NCBI GenBank assembly: GCA_963818505.1
Contig: CAWFSJ010000007.1
Coordinates: 1-64,000, forward strand
Direction of reading: 5' to 3'
DNA: 64,000 nucleotides
From: JADKAV01 sp963818505
GTDB lineage: Bacteria; Actinomycetota; Actinomycetes; S36-B12; UBA10799
Made by a program: the position numbers and the translations under genes. This document shows positions 17,232-24,989 of this stretch, piece by piece. Numbering within the stretch: the stretch's first letter is position 1; each line of letters begins with the position of its first letter. The notes beneath the pieces were generated by a model. The model was not told the DNA's origin and did not search any database. It was given only the letters and a program-made list of their open reading frames with translations.

Positions 17232-18059
17232 GTGTTCCGGCGCCACCCGAAGTTCCAGATCAAGACCGACGAACAGATCGGTCTCATGCGGGCTGCCGGG
17301 CTGGTGGTGGCCGACGCGTTGCAGGCCGTGACCCAAGCAGTCTCTCCCGGTGTGACGGGTAAGCAGCTGGACGCGATCGCTGAAGATGTGATCCGCGCGG
17401 CGGGCGCCGTACCGTCCTTCCTCGGGTACCACGGCTTCCCCGCCAGCATTTGCGTGAGCATCGACAACGCCATCGTTCACGGCATCCCCAACGACACCCC
17501 CCTGCACGAGGGCGCGCTGGTAAGCATCGACTGCGGTGCGATCCTGAAGGGTTGGCACGGCGACGCTGCCGTGACCGTTCCAGTGGGAGATGTCGGCGCG
17601 GGGGCCGCTGCCTTGTCCGACGTCACCCGGTCATCGCTGTGGCACGGTCTGGCTCACGCTCGCGCTGGTGGCAGGTTGACCGACATCGGAGCCGCCGTCG
17701 AGCGGAGGATCCGGGGCGCCGCACAGGACTACGGCATCGTGCACAACTACGTCGGCCATGGCATCGGCACCCAGATGCACATGCCGCCCGATGTCCCCAA
17801 CGTGGGACCCGCCGGTCGTGGACCAGAACTGGTACCGGGCATGGTGCTGGCCGTGGAGCCGATGATCACTTTGGGCGCCGCCGACAATGTCACGCTTGAC
17901 GACGACTGGACGGTTGTGACCATGGACTCCTCGCTTGCCGCCCACTGGGAACACACCGTGGCCGTCACATCCACCGGCCCGTGGGTCCTCACCGCTGTCG
18001 ACGGGGGACGGGCCGAGCTCGAGGCGCTCGGAATCTCGGTCTCGAAGCTCGCGGATTGA
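17232..18059 (+). CDS. map: Methionine aminopeptidase type I
   Basis: Removes N-terminal Met from nascent proteins; 275 residues, GTG start directly after the adk stop. Type I signatures are visible: NAIVHGIP (substrate His), the metal-binding aspartates in SIDCGAILKGWHGD, YVGHGIG, AVEPM and WEHTVAV. It lacks the N-terminal SH3-binding/zinc extension of longer forms. The secY-adk-map order is the conserved actinobacterial arrangement. Confidence 0.96.
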   Translation: MFRRHPKFQIKTDEQIGLMRAAGLVVADALQAVTQAVSPGVTGKQLDAIAEDVIRAAGAVPSFLGYHGFPASICVSIDNAIVHGIPNDTPLHEGALVSIDCGAILKGWHGDAAVTVPVGDVGAGAAALSDVTRSSLWHGLAHARAGGRLTDIGAAVERRIRGAAQDYGIVHNYVGHGIGTQMHMPPDVPNVGPAGRGPELVPGMVLAVEPMITLGAADNVTLDDDWTVVTMDSSLAAHWEHTVAVTSTGPWVLTAVDGGRAELEALGISVSKLAD

Positions 18060-18107
18060 CCTGATAGGCGCTACCAGCCCCCCTAGCCGCCCCGCGCGCG
18101 CATGCTT

Positions 18108-18156
18108 TACACTCGAACAGAGGGCAAATGCCCTCAACAGCGGCAGCCTAAGCCGC
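18108..18156 (+). promoter_or_regulatory. Candidate infA promoter (-10) and structured leader
   Basis: TACACT at 18108-18113 is a plausible -10. It is followed by two tandem hairpins: GAGGGC/GCCCTC (18120-18125 with 18130-18135, loop AAAT) and GCGGC/GCCGC (18140-18144 with 18152-18156). The first hairpin begins where transcription would start. Function is inferred only; it could stabilise the mRNA or regulate initiation. Confidence 0.4.
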
Positions 18157-18192
18157 AATAATCCGCAATCAACCGGAAGACGTGGGTCACGC

Positions 18193-18414
18193 ATGGGTAA
18201 GAAGGACGACGCGATCGAGCTGGAAGGCACGATCATCGAGTCCCTGCCCAATGCGATGTTCCGGGTCGAGTTGGACAACGGCCACAAGGTCCTCGCCCAC
18301 ATCTCCGGCAAGATGCGGATGCACTACATCCGGATCCTTCCGGATGACCGAGTGGTCGTGGAGCTCTCGCCCTACGACTTGACCCGGGGACGCATCGTCT
18401 ACCGGTACAAGTAG
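18193..18414 (+). CDS. infA: Translation initiation factor IF-1
   Basis: 73-residue single S1/OB-fold protein that occupies the A site during initiation. ATG 18193 gives MGKKDDAIELEGTIIE; the PNAMFRVELDNGH and SPYDLTRGRIVYRYK motifs are intact. First gene of the infA-rpmJ-rpsM-rpsK-rpsD-rpoA-rplQ unit. Confidence 0.97.
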   Translation: MGKKDDAIELEGTIIESLPNAMFRVELDNGHKVLAHISGKMRMHYIRILPDDRVVVELSPYDLTRGRIVYRYK

Positions 18415-18431
18415 AGGAATCAGCAACACCG

Positions 18432-18545
18432 ATGAAGGTTCAACCAAGCGTCAAGAAGATCTGCGACAAGTGCAAGGTCATTCGCAGGAACGGTCGCGTC
18501 ATGGTGATCTGCGAGAACCCCCGCCACAAGCAGCGCCAGGGCTGA
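18432..18545 (+). CDS. rpmJ: 50S ribosomal protein L36 (bL36), zinc-binding
   Basis: 37 residues from ATG 18432 (MKVQPSVKKICDKCK to RHKQRQG). Too short for most gene callers. It carries the zinc ligands CDKC, then Cys and His in ICENPRH, so it is the C+ form. It lies 17 nt after infA. Confidence 0.95.
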   Translation: MKVQPSVKKICDKCKVIRRNGRVMVICENPRHKQRQG

Positions 18546-18603
18546 CCCCTGGTACGACGTCATCCGAACCTGGCGCCCTTGCCATAGGGCTGCCAGACGC
18601 CAC

Positions 18604-18642
18604 CCCCGGACGCGAAGGCCGGGGACCCACCAGGGCGGTGGG
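18604..18642 (+). other. Tandem hairpins in the rpmJ-rpsM leader
   Basis: The 141-nt gap before rpsM contains two GC-rich stems: CCCCGG/CCGGGG (18604-18609 with 18619-18624) and CCCACC/GGTGGG (18626-18631 with 18637-18642). No U-tract follows. They may act as an attenuator or as an autogenous ribosomal protein binding site; this is an inference from structure only. Confidence 0.35.
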
Positions 18643-18686
18643 ACTGATGACGCCACTAGACCTTCGGCAAAGAAAGTAGGAGCCCT

Positions 18687-19064
18687 ATGGCACGCATTGT
18701 GGGTGTCGATCTGCCTCGCGAGAAGCGCGTGGAGATCGGCCTGACCTACATCTTCGGCGTGGGTCGTTCTCGCGCCAAGCAAGCCCTGGCCGCCACCGGT
18801 GTGGATGGACACATCCGTGTGCGCGACCTGTCCGAAGCCGATGTGATTGCGCTGCGCGACTACATCGAAGCCAACTACCAGACCGAGGGTGATCTGCGCC
18901 GTGAGGTGCAGGCCGACATCCGCCGGAAGGTCGAGATCGGGTCCTACCAGGGCATCCGGCACCGCCGCGGTCTTCCCGTGCGTGGGCAGCGAACGCACAC
19001 CAACGCGCGCACCCGCAAGGGCAAGCGCAAGACGGTCGCCGGCAAGAAGAAGGTCGGCAAGTGA
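18687..19064 (+). CDS. rpsM: 30S ribosomal protein S13 (uS13)
   Basis: 125 residues. MARIVGVDLPREKRVEIGLTYI splits into the family N-terminus, and RGLPVRGQRTHTNARTRKG is the rRNA-binding tail. A Shine-Dalgarno (AGGAGCCCT) precedes the ATG. Confidence 0.96.
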   Translation: MARIVGVDLPREKRVEIGLTYIFGVGRSRAKQALAATGVDGHIRVRDLSEADVIALRDYIEANYQTEGDLRREVQADIRRKVEIGSYQGIRHRRGLPVRGQRTHTNARTRKGKRKTVAGKKKVGK

Positions 19065-19090
19065 GCATTCGAGCAGGAGTCTGAGCAGCC

Positions 19091-19486
19091 ATGGCACCCC
19101 AGAAGGGCGCGAAGAAACCGCGCCGCAAAGAGAAGCGCAACGTGGCCTTCGGTCACGCGCACATCAAGAGCACGTTCAACAACACCATCGTCACCATCAC
19201 CGACCCGCAGGGTCAGGTCATCGCATGGTCGTCGTCCGGTCAGGTCGGCTTCAAGGGTTCGCGCAAGTCGACCCCTTACGCCGCCCAGATGGCTGCTGAG
19301 GCTGCGGCCCGGCGCGCCATGGACAACGGCATGCGCAAGGTCGATGTGTTCGTCAAGGGTCCCGGATCCGGTCGTGAGACGGCCATCCGTTCGCTGCAGG
19401 CCACAGGCCTGGAGGTCGGAACGATCCAGGACGTCACCCCCGTACCCCACAACGGTTGCCGTCCGCCCAAGCGGCGCCGGGTCTGA
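19091..19486 (+). CDS. rpsK: 30S ribosomal protein S11 (uS11)
   Basis: 131 residues. AHIKSTFNNTIVTITD and the C-terminal DVTPVPHNGCRPPKRRRV are diagnostic. Alpha operon member between rpsM and rpsD. Confidence 0.97.
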   Translation: MAPQKGAKKPRRKEKRNVAFGHAHIKSTFNNTIVTITDPQGQVIAWSSSGQVGFKGSRKSTPYAAQMAAEAAARRAMDNGMRKVDVFVKGPGSGRETAIRSLQATGLEVGTIQDVTPVPHNGCRPPKRRRV

Positions 19487-19500
19487 GCCAGGAGACAAAC

Positions 19501-20127
19501 ATGGCCCGTTACACAGGCGCGGACTGCAAGCGTTGCCGCCGCGAGAAGACCAAGCTCTTCCTCAAGGGTGCCAAGTGCGACTCGCCGGCGTGCCCGGTCG
19601 AGAAGCGCCCGTACCCACCCGGCCAGCACGGCCGCAACCGGACCAAGGAGTCCGAGTACTTGCTGCAGAAGCGCGAGAAGCAGAAGACCGCGCGCATCTA
19701 CGGTGTGCTTGAGCGCCAGTTCCGCAGCTACTACGAAGAGGCCAACCGCCAGCAGGGCAAGACCGGTGAGAACCTGCTGACGATCCTCGAGAGCCGTCTG
19801 GACAACGTGGTGTTCCGCGCGGGCCTGGCCAAGAGCCGCGACATGGCCCGCCAGTTGGTCCGCCACGGTCACATCACAGTCAACGGCCACAAGGTGGACA
19901 TCCCCAGTTACCGGGTGTCGCCCAACGACATCGTCGAGGTGCGCAACAAGTCCCGCGAGATGACCCCGTTCGTCGTGGCCCACGCTGAGGCCGGCGACCG
20001 GGAGGTCCCCGCGTGGCTGGAGGTCATCCCTTCGCACTTCCGCGTGCTCGTGCACACCCTGCCCAGGCGTGAGCAGATCGACACGCAGGTGCAGGAACAG
20101 CTCATCGTCGAGCTCTACTCGAAGTAA
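19501..20127 (+). CDS. rpsD: 30S ribosomal protein S4 (uS4), zinc-binding form
   Basis: 208 residues from ATG 19501 (MARYTGADCKRCRRE), behind AGGAGACAAAC. Four cysteines (CKRC and CDSPAC) near the N-terminus form the zinc-site variant. The S4 RNA-binding domain (RLDNVVFRAGLA to RQLVRHGHITVNG) is intact. An upstream in-frame start at 19456 lies inside rpsK and is not used. Confidence 0.96.
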   Translation: MARYTGADCKRCRREKTKLFLKGAKCDSPACPVEKRPYPPGQHGRNRTKESEYLLQKREKQKTARIYGVLERQFRSYYEEANRQQGKTGENLLTILESRLDNVVFRAGLAKSRDMARQLVRHGHITVNGHKVDIPSYRVSPNDIVEVRNKSREMTPFVVAHAEAGDREVPAWLEVIPSHFRVLVHTLPRREQIDTQVQEQLIVELYSK

Positions 20128-20130
20128 GGC

Positions 20131-20177
20131 CCGCAGCATCGTGCTGCGGTTCCGGGACGTCATATAGCGGTCGTCCC
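20131..20177 (+). other. Two hairpins between rpsD and rpoA
   Basis: An 8-bp stem (CCGCAGCA 20131-20138 with 20142-20149, 3-nt loop) is followed by a 6-bp stem (GGGACG 20154-20159 with 20172-20177). They may be attenuator-like elements setting the rpoA level within the alpha operon, or mRNA processing sites. Confidence 0.35.
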
Positions 20178-20191
20178 AGAAAGGAAGAGAA

Positions 20192-21205
20192 GTGCAGATC
20201 GCCAGTCGGCCAGTATTGACCGAAGAGTTCGTCTCCGACACCCGCTCCCGGTTCGTCCTCGAGCCACTCGAGCCAGGTTTCGGTTACACGCTGGGCAACA
20301 GCCTGCGTCGCACCCTGCTGTCGTCGATCCCCGGCGCGGCCGTGACAAGCATCCGCATCGAAGGTGTGCAGCACGAGTTCAGCACCGTCCCCGGCATGGC
20401 TGAGGACGTCACCGAACTCGTCCTGAACGTCAAGGGCATCGTGGTGAGCACCGAGATGGACGAGCCGGTCACCATGTATCTGCGGGCAAACGGTCCCGCA
20501 GACGTGACCGTCGCCGACATCGAGGCTCCCACCGGCGTGGAGGTCCACAACCTGGACCTGCACCTGGCCACTTTGGGCGAGGGCGCGTCACTGTCCATGG
20601 AACTGACCGTCGAGCGCGGGCGTGGTTACGTCCCCGCCGCCGCTGGGTCCATGGTGGAGAAGCAGGCAGGCCGGGTTCTGGTCGACGCCATCTACTCCCC
20701 GGTGCTCAAGGTCACCTACAAGGTTGAAGCCACCCGTGTCGAGCAGCGCACGGACTTCGACCGCCTGGTCGTGGATGTCGAGACCAAGTCGAGCATCCGC
20801 GCTCGCGATGCGGTCGCCAGCGCCGGCAAGACGCTGGTCGAACTCTTCGGCCTCGCCCGCGACCTGAACGCGGCGGCCGAGGGCCTGGAGCTCGGGCCGT
20901 CCGAGGTCGACACCTACATGGCCGAGCAGTTCAGCCAGGCGATCGAGGCGCTGAACCTTTCGGTGCGGTCCTACAACTGCCTGAAGCGCGAGGGTGTGCA
21001 CACCATCGGTGAACTGCTCACGCGCAGCGAGGCCGATCTGATGGACATCCGTAACTTCGGCCAGAAGTCCATCGACGAGGTCAAGGACGCCCTCGCGGGT
21101 CTCGGCCTGAACCTGAAGGACAGCCCGGCAGGCTTCGACCCGTCGCAGGCTGTGACCTTCTACGCCGAGGACGACCACCAGTACGCAGAGGACGAGCAGC
21201 TCTGA
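20192..21205 (+). CDS. rpoA: DNA-directed RNA polymerase alpha subunit
   Basis: 337 residues, GTG start with AAGGAAGAG upstream. The N-terminal assembly domain (GYTLGNSLRRTLLSSIPG) and the C-terminal domain binding UP elements and activators (LNLSVRSYNCLKREGVHT, IRNFGQKSIDEV) are both complete. It ends in an acidic tail. Confidence 0.97.
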   Translation: MQIASRPVLTEEFVSDTRSRFVLEPLEPGFGYTLGNSLRRTLLSSIPGAAVTSIRIEGVQHEFSTVPGMAEDVTELVLNVKGIVVSTEMDEPVTMYLRANGPADVTVADIEAPTGVEVHNLDLHLATLGEGASLSMELTVERGRGYVPAAAGSMVEKQAGRVLVDAIYSPVLKVTYKVEATRVEQRTDFDRLVVDVETKSSIRARDAVASAGKTLVELFGLARDLNAAAEGLELGPSEVDTYMAEQFSQAIEALNLSVRSYNCLKREGVHTIGELLTRSEADLMDIRNFGQKSIDEVKDALAGLGLNLKDSPAGFDPSQAVTFYAEDDHQYAEDEQL

Positions 21206-21233
21206 CGAGCTGCCGCTAGTCAAGGAGAACCAC

Positions 21234-21815
21234 ATGCCCACGCCGACGAAGGGGCCCCGCCTCGGTGGCGGACCGGCCCACGAACGGTTGATGCTGGCCA
21301 ACCTGGCCACCGCGCTGTTCCAGCACGGCCGCATCACCACCACGGAGGCAAAGGCCAAGCGCCTGAGCCCCCTGGCCGACCGGCTGGTGACCTTCGCCAA
21401 GCGCGGTGATCTTCACGCCCGTCGCAAGGTCATGACCGTGATCCGCGACAAGGCGGTGGTCCACGAGTTGTTCACCGAGATCGGCCCGCAGTACGCAGGT
21501 CGTCCCGGCGGGTACACCCGGATCACCAAGATCGGCAACCGCAAGGGCGACAACGCGCCCATGGCGGTCATCGAACTGGTCGAGCCGATGGCTGAGGCGG
21601 TCGTGAAGGAAGCCACATCAGCGGCCAAGCGTGCGGCCGAGGACGCTGCGAAGATCGAGGCCGCCTCCGCGGTCGCGGTTGAGCAGGTCGAGGAGCAGGC
21701 GCAGAGCCCGCAGGCCCAGGCTGAAGCCACTTCCGAGGTCGAGGCCGCGCAGGCGACTGCCGAGGCCGACGCGGTCGAGGGTCTCAAGGAAGACGCCGAG
21801 TCCAAGGACGCCTAG
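21234..21815 (+). CDS. rplQ: 50S ribosomal protein L17 (bL17) with long acidic tail
   Basis: 193 residues, far longer than the roughly 120-residue core. Residues 1-125 are canonical (MPTPTKGPRLGGGPAHERLM, GYTRITKIGNRKGDNAPMAVIELV in two parts). The remaining 70 are a low-complexity Ala/Glu/Val-rich extension, as often found in actinobacterial L17. Last gene before the operon terminator. Confidence 0.95.
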   Translation: MPTPTKGPRLGGGPAHERLMLANLATALFQHGRITTTEAKAKRLSPLADRLVTFAKRGDLHARRKVMTVIRDKAVVHELFTEIGPQYAGRPGGYTRITKIGNRKGDNAPMAVIELVEPMAEAVVKEATSAAKRAAEDAAKIEAASAVAVEQVEEQAQSPQAQAEATSEVEAAQATAEADAVEGLKEDAESKDA

Positions 21816-21820
21816 TTGTA

Positions 21821-21859
21821 CCGACGGCCCGTCACCTCTCGTGGGTGGCGGGCCGTCGG
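21821..21859 (+). terminator. Terminator hairpin of the alpha operon
   Basis: A 16-bp stem (21821-21836 with 21844-21859, one G-U pair) with a 7-nt loop, 5 nt after the rplQ stop. Confidence 0.75.
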
Positions 21860-21868
21860 CGTGCCCAG

Positions 21869-21980
21869 TGTCGTGTTGTTACGGATGTGTCGGTCCGGCT
21901 GTCGTGTTGTTGCTGCATCCCGGCGCACCAACCAGCAACAACACAACAGTTGATCTAGGGCCGCGCCAACAACGCAACAC
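21869..21980. repeat. Nested inverted repeat (palindrome type C)
   Basis: Inner arms 21900-21915 and 21933-21948 pair over 16 nt with one mismatch. Outer arms (21869-21880 region and 21964-21980) are imperfectly complementary. A 12-bp direct repeat (TGTCGTGTTGTT) occurs at 21869 and 21900. The sequence resembles the core of the other intergenic palindromes in this window and lies between a terminator and the truA promoter. Confidence 0.6.
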
Positions 21981-22000
21981 CGCGCCCGGAGCCAGGCGAA

Positions 22001-22006
22001 TAGGCT
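22001..22006 (+). promoter_or_regulatory. Candidate -10 (TAGGCT) for leaderless truA
   Basis: TAGGCT lies 7 nt before the truA GTG, the geometry of leaderless actinobacterial promoters. No clear -35. Confidence 0.45.
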
Positions 22007-22013
22007 CGCGTGC

Positions 22014-22826
22014 GTGGACATCCGCATAAGGATCGACCTTGCCTATGACGGGGGCGGGTTCTCCGGGTGGGCGCGTCAGCCGAATCTGCGAACGGTGCAG
22101 GGTGAGCTGGCTGTTGCCTTGGCCCGGATCCTGCGCATCGAAGAACCGGCGATCGTGGTGGCCGGGCGCACGGACGCAGGTGTACATGCGCTGGGTCAGG
22201 TCTGCCACGTCGATATCCCGGAGTCGGTGTGGCCGGGTCCGGAGAACTGCGTGCGCAGGCTCAACGCTGTGCTGCCCGCCGACTTGCGGGTACGAGGCGC
22301 CGACCTTGCGGCGGAGGGCTTCGACGCGCGCTTCTCTGCGCTCTTGCGTCGCTACGAGTACCTGATCAGCGACAGCGGTCTGCTCGATCCTCGGGCGCGC
22401 AACGCGGTCATGGTCCGTCGAACCGGGTTGGATGTGCAGGCCATGCACCACAGCGCCCAGTGTCTGGTCGGTGAGCACGACTTTGCGGCCTTCTGCCGCG
22501 CTCGACCCGATGCCTCCTCGGTCCGCACGGTGCTCGAAGTGAGCGTGGCACGCGTCCAGGATCCCCGGGACCCCGCCTTGATCACAGTGCGGATCGCCGC
22601 CGACGCGTTCTGCCACTCGATGGTGCGCTCCATCGCCGGTGCCCTCTTGGCGGTGGGGGAGGCTCGCCTCGACGCCGGGCAACTGGAGCAGATCCTGATG
22701 CAGGCACGCAGGGTGAATCTGTTCGCGACGGCGCCGGCACATGCACTGACTCTGATGCAGGTGGGCTACCCCGAGGACGAGGAACTCGCCGCGCAGGCGA
22801 GCAGGGCGCGCCGCTTCCGGGGTTGA
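22014..22826 (+). CDS. truA: tRNA pseudouridine(38-40) synthase TruA
   Basis: Isomerises uridines in the anticodon stem-loop of tRNAs; 270 residues, GTG start. The catalytic aspartate lies in GRTDAGVHALGQVCH. FDARFSALLRRYEY and FCHSMVRSIAGALL are further TruA blocks. It follows rplQ, the common actinobacterial position, but is separated from it by a terminator and a palindromic repeat. Confidence 0.95.
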   Translation: MDIRIRIDLAYDGGGFSGWARQPNLRTVQGELAVALARILRIEEPAIVVAGRTDAGVHALGQVCHVDIPESVWPGPENCVRRLNAVLPADLRVRGADLAAEGFDARFSALLRRYEYLISDSGLLDPRARNAVMVRRTGLDVQAMHHSAQCLVGEHDFAAFCRARPDASSVRTVLEVSVARVQDPRDPALITVRIAADAFCHSMVRSIAGALLAVGEARLDAGQLEQILMQARRVNLFATAPAHALTLMQVGYPEDEELAAQASRARRFRG

Positions 22827-22913
22827 GAGCGGGCGGTCGGCCGACAAGATGCGTAATCCTGCGATCGCGTGGCAGGCTGCTTCTACCTAACCCCTTTCGA
22901 GCGGAGACAGTTT

Positions 22914-23846
22914 ATGCGTGTCGTTGTTGCCCTTGGTGGAAACGCCCTGCAAAAGCGCGGGGAGCCCATGACCGTGGAGAGTCAGCGCGCCAACGTCCGG
23001 CTCGCATGCGAGGCCCTTGCGCCCGTTGCTCTCGACCACGAACTCGTGGTGTCGCACGGAAACGGCCCCCAGGTGGGTCTTCTGGCACTTCAGGCGGCCT
23101 CGTACAACGAGGAGTCCACCTACCCATTCGATGTCCTCGGCGCCCAGACCGAGGGCATGATCGGCTACTTCATCGAGCAGGAGCTGGGCAACTTGCTCCC
23201 ATTCGAGAAGCCCTTGGCCACCCTGCTGACGATGACCGAGGTCGACGCGGACGACCCTGCCTTCGCCAACCCCACCAAGTTCGTGGGTCCGGTATACACC
23301 GAGGAGCAGGCAAATCGGCTGGCTGCCGAGAAGAACTGGACGGTCAAGCAGGACGGTGACATGTGGCGCCGCGTTGTGCCCTCTCCGCTTCCGCAGCGCA
23401 TCTTCCAGATCCGCCCGATCGAATGGTGCCTCGAGAAGGGCGCCGTGGTCGTGTGTACCGGTGGTGGCGGAATCCCGACCATGTACAAGCAGGGCACCCG
23501 TGAGCTCGTAGGTGTCGAGGCGGTCATCGACAAGGACTTCTCATCGATGGTGCTGGCACGTGACATCGAGGCCGACATGCTGGTCATCGCCACCGATGCC
23601 GACGCCGTGTATGTCAACTGGGGAACACCGGACCAGAAGGCGATCGCTGCGGCTCACCCCGACGCGCTGGAGGCCATGGACTTCCCGGCGGGCTCGATGG
23701 GCCCCAAGGTGGACGCAGCCTGCGAGTTCGCTCGCTCCGGCAAGGTCGCAGTCATCGGCGCTCTGGAAACCCTTCGTGGGATCCTCGACGGCACCTCGGG
23801 AACCCGCGTCAGCATGGATGTGGACGGCATCCAGTACCACGAGTAG
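22914..23846 (+). CDS. arcC: Carbamate kinase
   Basis: Catalyses carbamoyl phosphate + ADP to carbamate + ATP; 310 residues from ATG 22914. Amino-acid-kinase fold motifs are VVVALGGNALQKRGEP at the N-terminus, VSHGNGPQVGLL, GGGGIPT, VIDKDFSSMVLA and the C-terminal GSMGPKVDAACEFA. The enzyme usually belongs to the arginine deiminase or allantoin/oxamate pathways, but arcA and arcB are not nearby: truA is upstream and rplM downstream, after a terminator. A role in ATP production from carbamoyl phosphate is inferred from the family. Confidence 0.92.
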   Translation: MRVVVALGGNALQKRGEPMTVESQRANVRLACEALAPVALDHELVVSHGNGPQVGLLALQAASYNEESTYPFDVLGAQTEGMIGYFIEQELGNLLPFEKPLATLLTMTEVDADDPAFANPTKFVGPVYTEEQANRLAAEKNWTVKQDGDMWRRVVPSPLPQRIFQIRPIEWCLEKGAVVVCTGGGGIPTMYKQGTRELVGVEAVIDKDFSSMVLARDIEADMLVIATDADAVYVNWGTPDQKAIAAAHPDALEAMDFPAGSMGPKVDAACEFARSGKVAVIGALETLRGILDGTSGTRVSMDVDGIQYHE

Positions 23847-23857
23847 ACGCAAGTGGA

Positions 23858-23889
23858 CAGAGGGGCTCGGTGACTAACGGGCCCCTCTG
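23858..23889 (+). terminator. Terminator after the carbamate kinase gene
   Basis: A 9-bp perfect stem (CAGAGGGGC 23858-23866 with GCCCCTCTG 23881-23889) and a 14-nt loop, 12 nt after the stop codon. Confidence 0.6.
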
Positions 23890-23910
23890 CTCATGCCGGG
23901 GTCCCCCGCT

Positions 23911-23938
23911 CGGTCACCCGCACAGCGTGGGCTATTCT
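23911..23938 (+). promoter_or_regulatory. Candidate rplM-rpsI promoter
   Basis: CGGTCA (23911-23916) and TATTCT (23933-23938), 16-bp spacer. This gives a leader of about 125 nt before rplM, long enough to hold an autogenous control structure, although none was resolved. Confidence 0.4.
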
Positions 23939-24069
23939 GGAACAGGTCGTGTGCGCCACGTGCGCGCCAACCAGAGCGGTTGAGTCACTGCGGGATCACC
24001 GCAGGCACAGCCCGACAGCAGAGTTTCTGCACCAGCAGAGCCTCCACACGTAGATCTAGGTAGGAAGTC

Positions 24070-24513
24070 GTGCGTACGTTCACCCCGAAAGCCGACGATG
24101 TCACCCGTGAGTGGCACGTCATCGACGCTGAGGATGTCGTCCTCGGCCGCCTGGCTACCCACGCTGCCACCCTGCTGCGCGGCAAGCACAAGCCAACCTT
24201 CGCGCCCCACGTCGACACCGGTGACTTCGTCATCGTCGTCAACGCCGAGAAGGTTGCACTCACCGGCGCCAAGGCCGAGCAGAAGCTGGATCAGCGGCAC
24301 TCAGGATTCCCCGGTGGCCTGAAGTCCACCACGTATGGCGAACTCCTCGACAAGAACCCGCGCCGGGTCATCGAGAAGGCTGTCGCGGGCATGCTTCCCC
24401 ACAACAAACTCGGCAACAAGCAGATCCGCAAGCTCAAGGTGTACGCCGGACCGGACCACCCGCACGCTGCCCAGCAGCCTGTGCCTTATGTCATCAGCCA
24501 GGTTGCGCAGTAG
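24070..24513 (+). CDS. rplM: 50S ribosomal protein L13 (uL13)
   Basis: 147 residues, GTG start (MRTFTPKADDVTREWHVID). VVLGRLATHAATLLRGKHK and GMLPHNKLGNKQIRKLKVY are family motifs. Cotranscribed with rpsI, 22 nt downstream. Confidence 0.96.
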   Translation: MRTFTPKADDVTREWHVIDAEDVVLGRLATHAATLLRGKHKPTFAPHVDTGDFVIVVNAEKVALTGAKAEQKLDQRHSGFPGGLKSTTYGELLDKNPRRVIEKAVAGMLPHNKLGNKQIRKLKVYAGPDHPHAAQQPVPYVISQVAQ

Positions 24514-24535
24514 TTCGCGCCAGGAAGGAAACGTC

Positions 24536-24979
24536 GTGACTGAGACCCTTACCACCGAGACCCCCGTGGCGCCGTCGCGCCAGGCTGTGAACCGTCCCGG
24601 AGGCGGCACCGGCCGCCGCAAAGAAGCCGTTGCCCGCGTGCGTGTTGTTCCCGGCTCAGGGCAGTGGAAGATCAACGGCCGTGACTTGGCCACCTACTTC
24701 CCGAACAAGGTGCACCAGCAGATCGTGACCGAGCCCTTCCGGGTCCTCGGACTCGACGGCCAGTACGACGTGCACGCGCGCCTTCACGGCGGCGGCGTCG
24801 GCGGCCAGGCAGGAGCCCTGCGGCTCGGCATCGCCCGCGCGTTGATCGAGATCGACGGCGAGGAGTACCGCCCGGACCTCAAGAAGGCCGGCTTCCTGAC
24901 CCGCGACCCCCGCGTCGTGGAGCGCAAGAAGTACGGACTCAAGAAGGCCCGCAAGGCGCCGCAGTACAGCAAGCGCTGA
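24536..24979 (+). CDS. rpsI: 30S ribosomal protein S9 (uS9)
   Basis: 147 residues from GTG 24536, behind AGGAAGGAAA. The core GRRKEAVARVRVVPG, GGGVGGQAGALRLGIARAL and the basic tail KKARKAPQYSKR, which reaches the P-site tRNA, are intact. The N-terminus has a short Thr/Pro-rich extension. Confidence 0.96.
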   Translation: MTETLTTETPVAPSRQAVNRPGGGTGRRKEAVARVRVVPGSGQWKINGRDLATYFPNKVHQQIVTEPFRVLGLDGQYDVHARLHGGGVGGQAGALRLGIARALIEIDGEEYRPDLKKAGFLTRDPRVVERKKYGLKKARKAPQYSKR

Positions 24980-24989
24980 GTCCAGCCGA

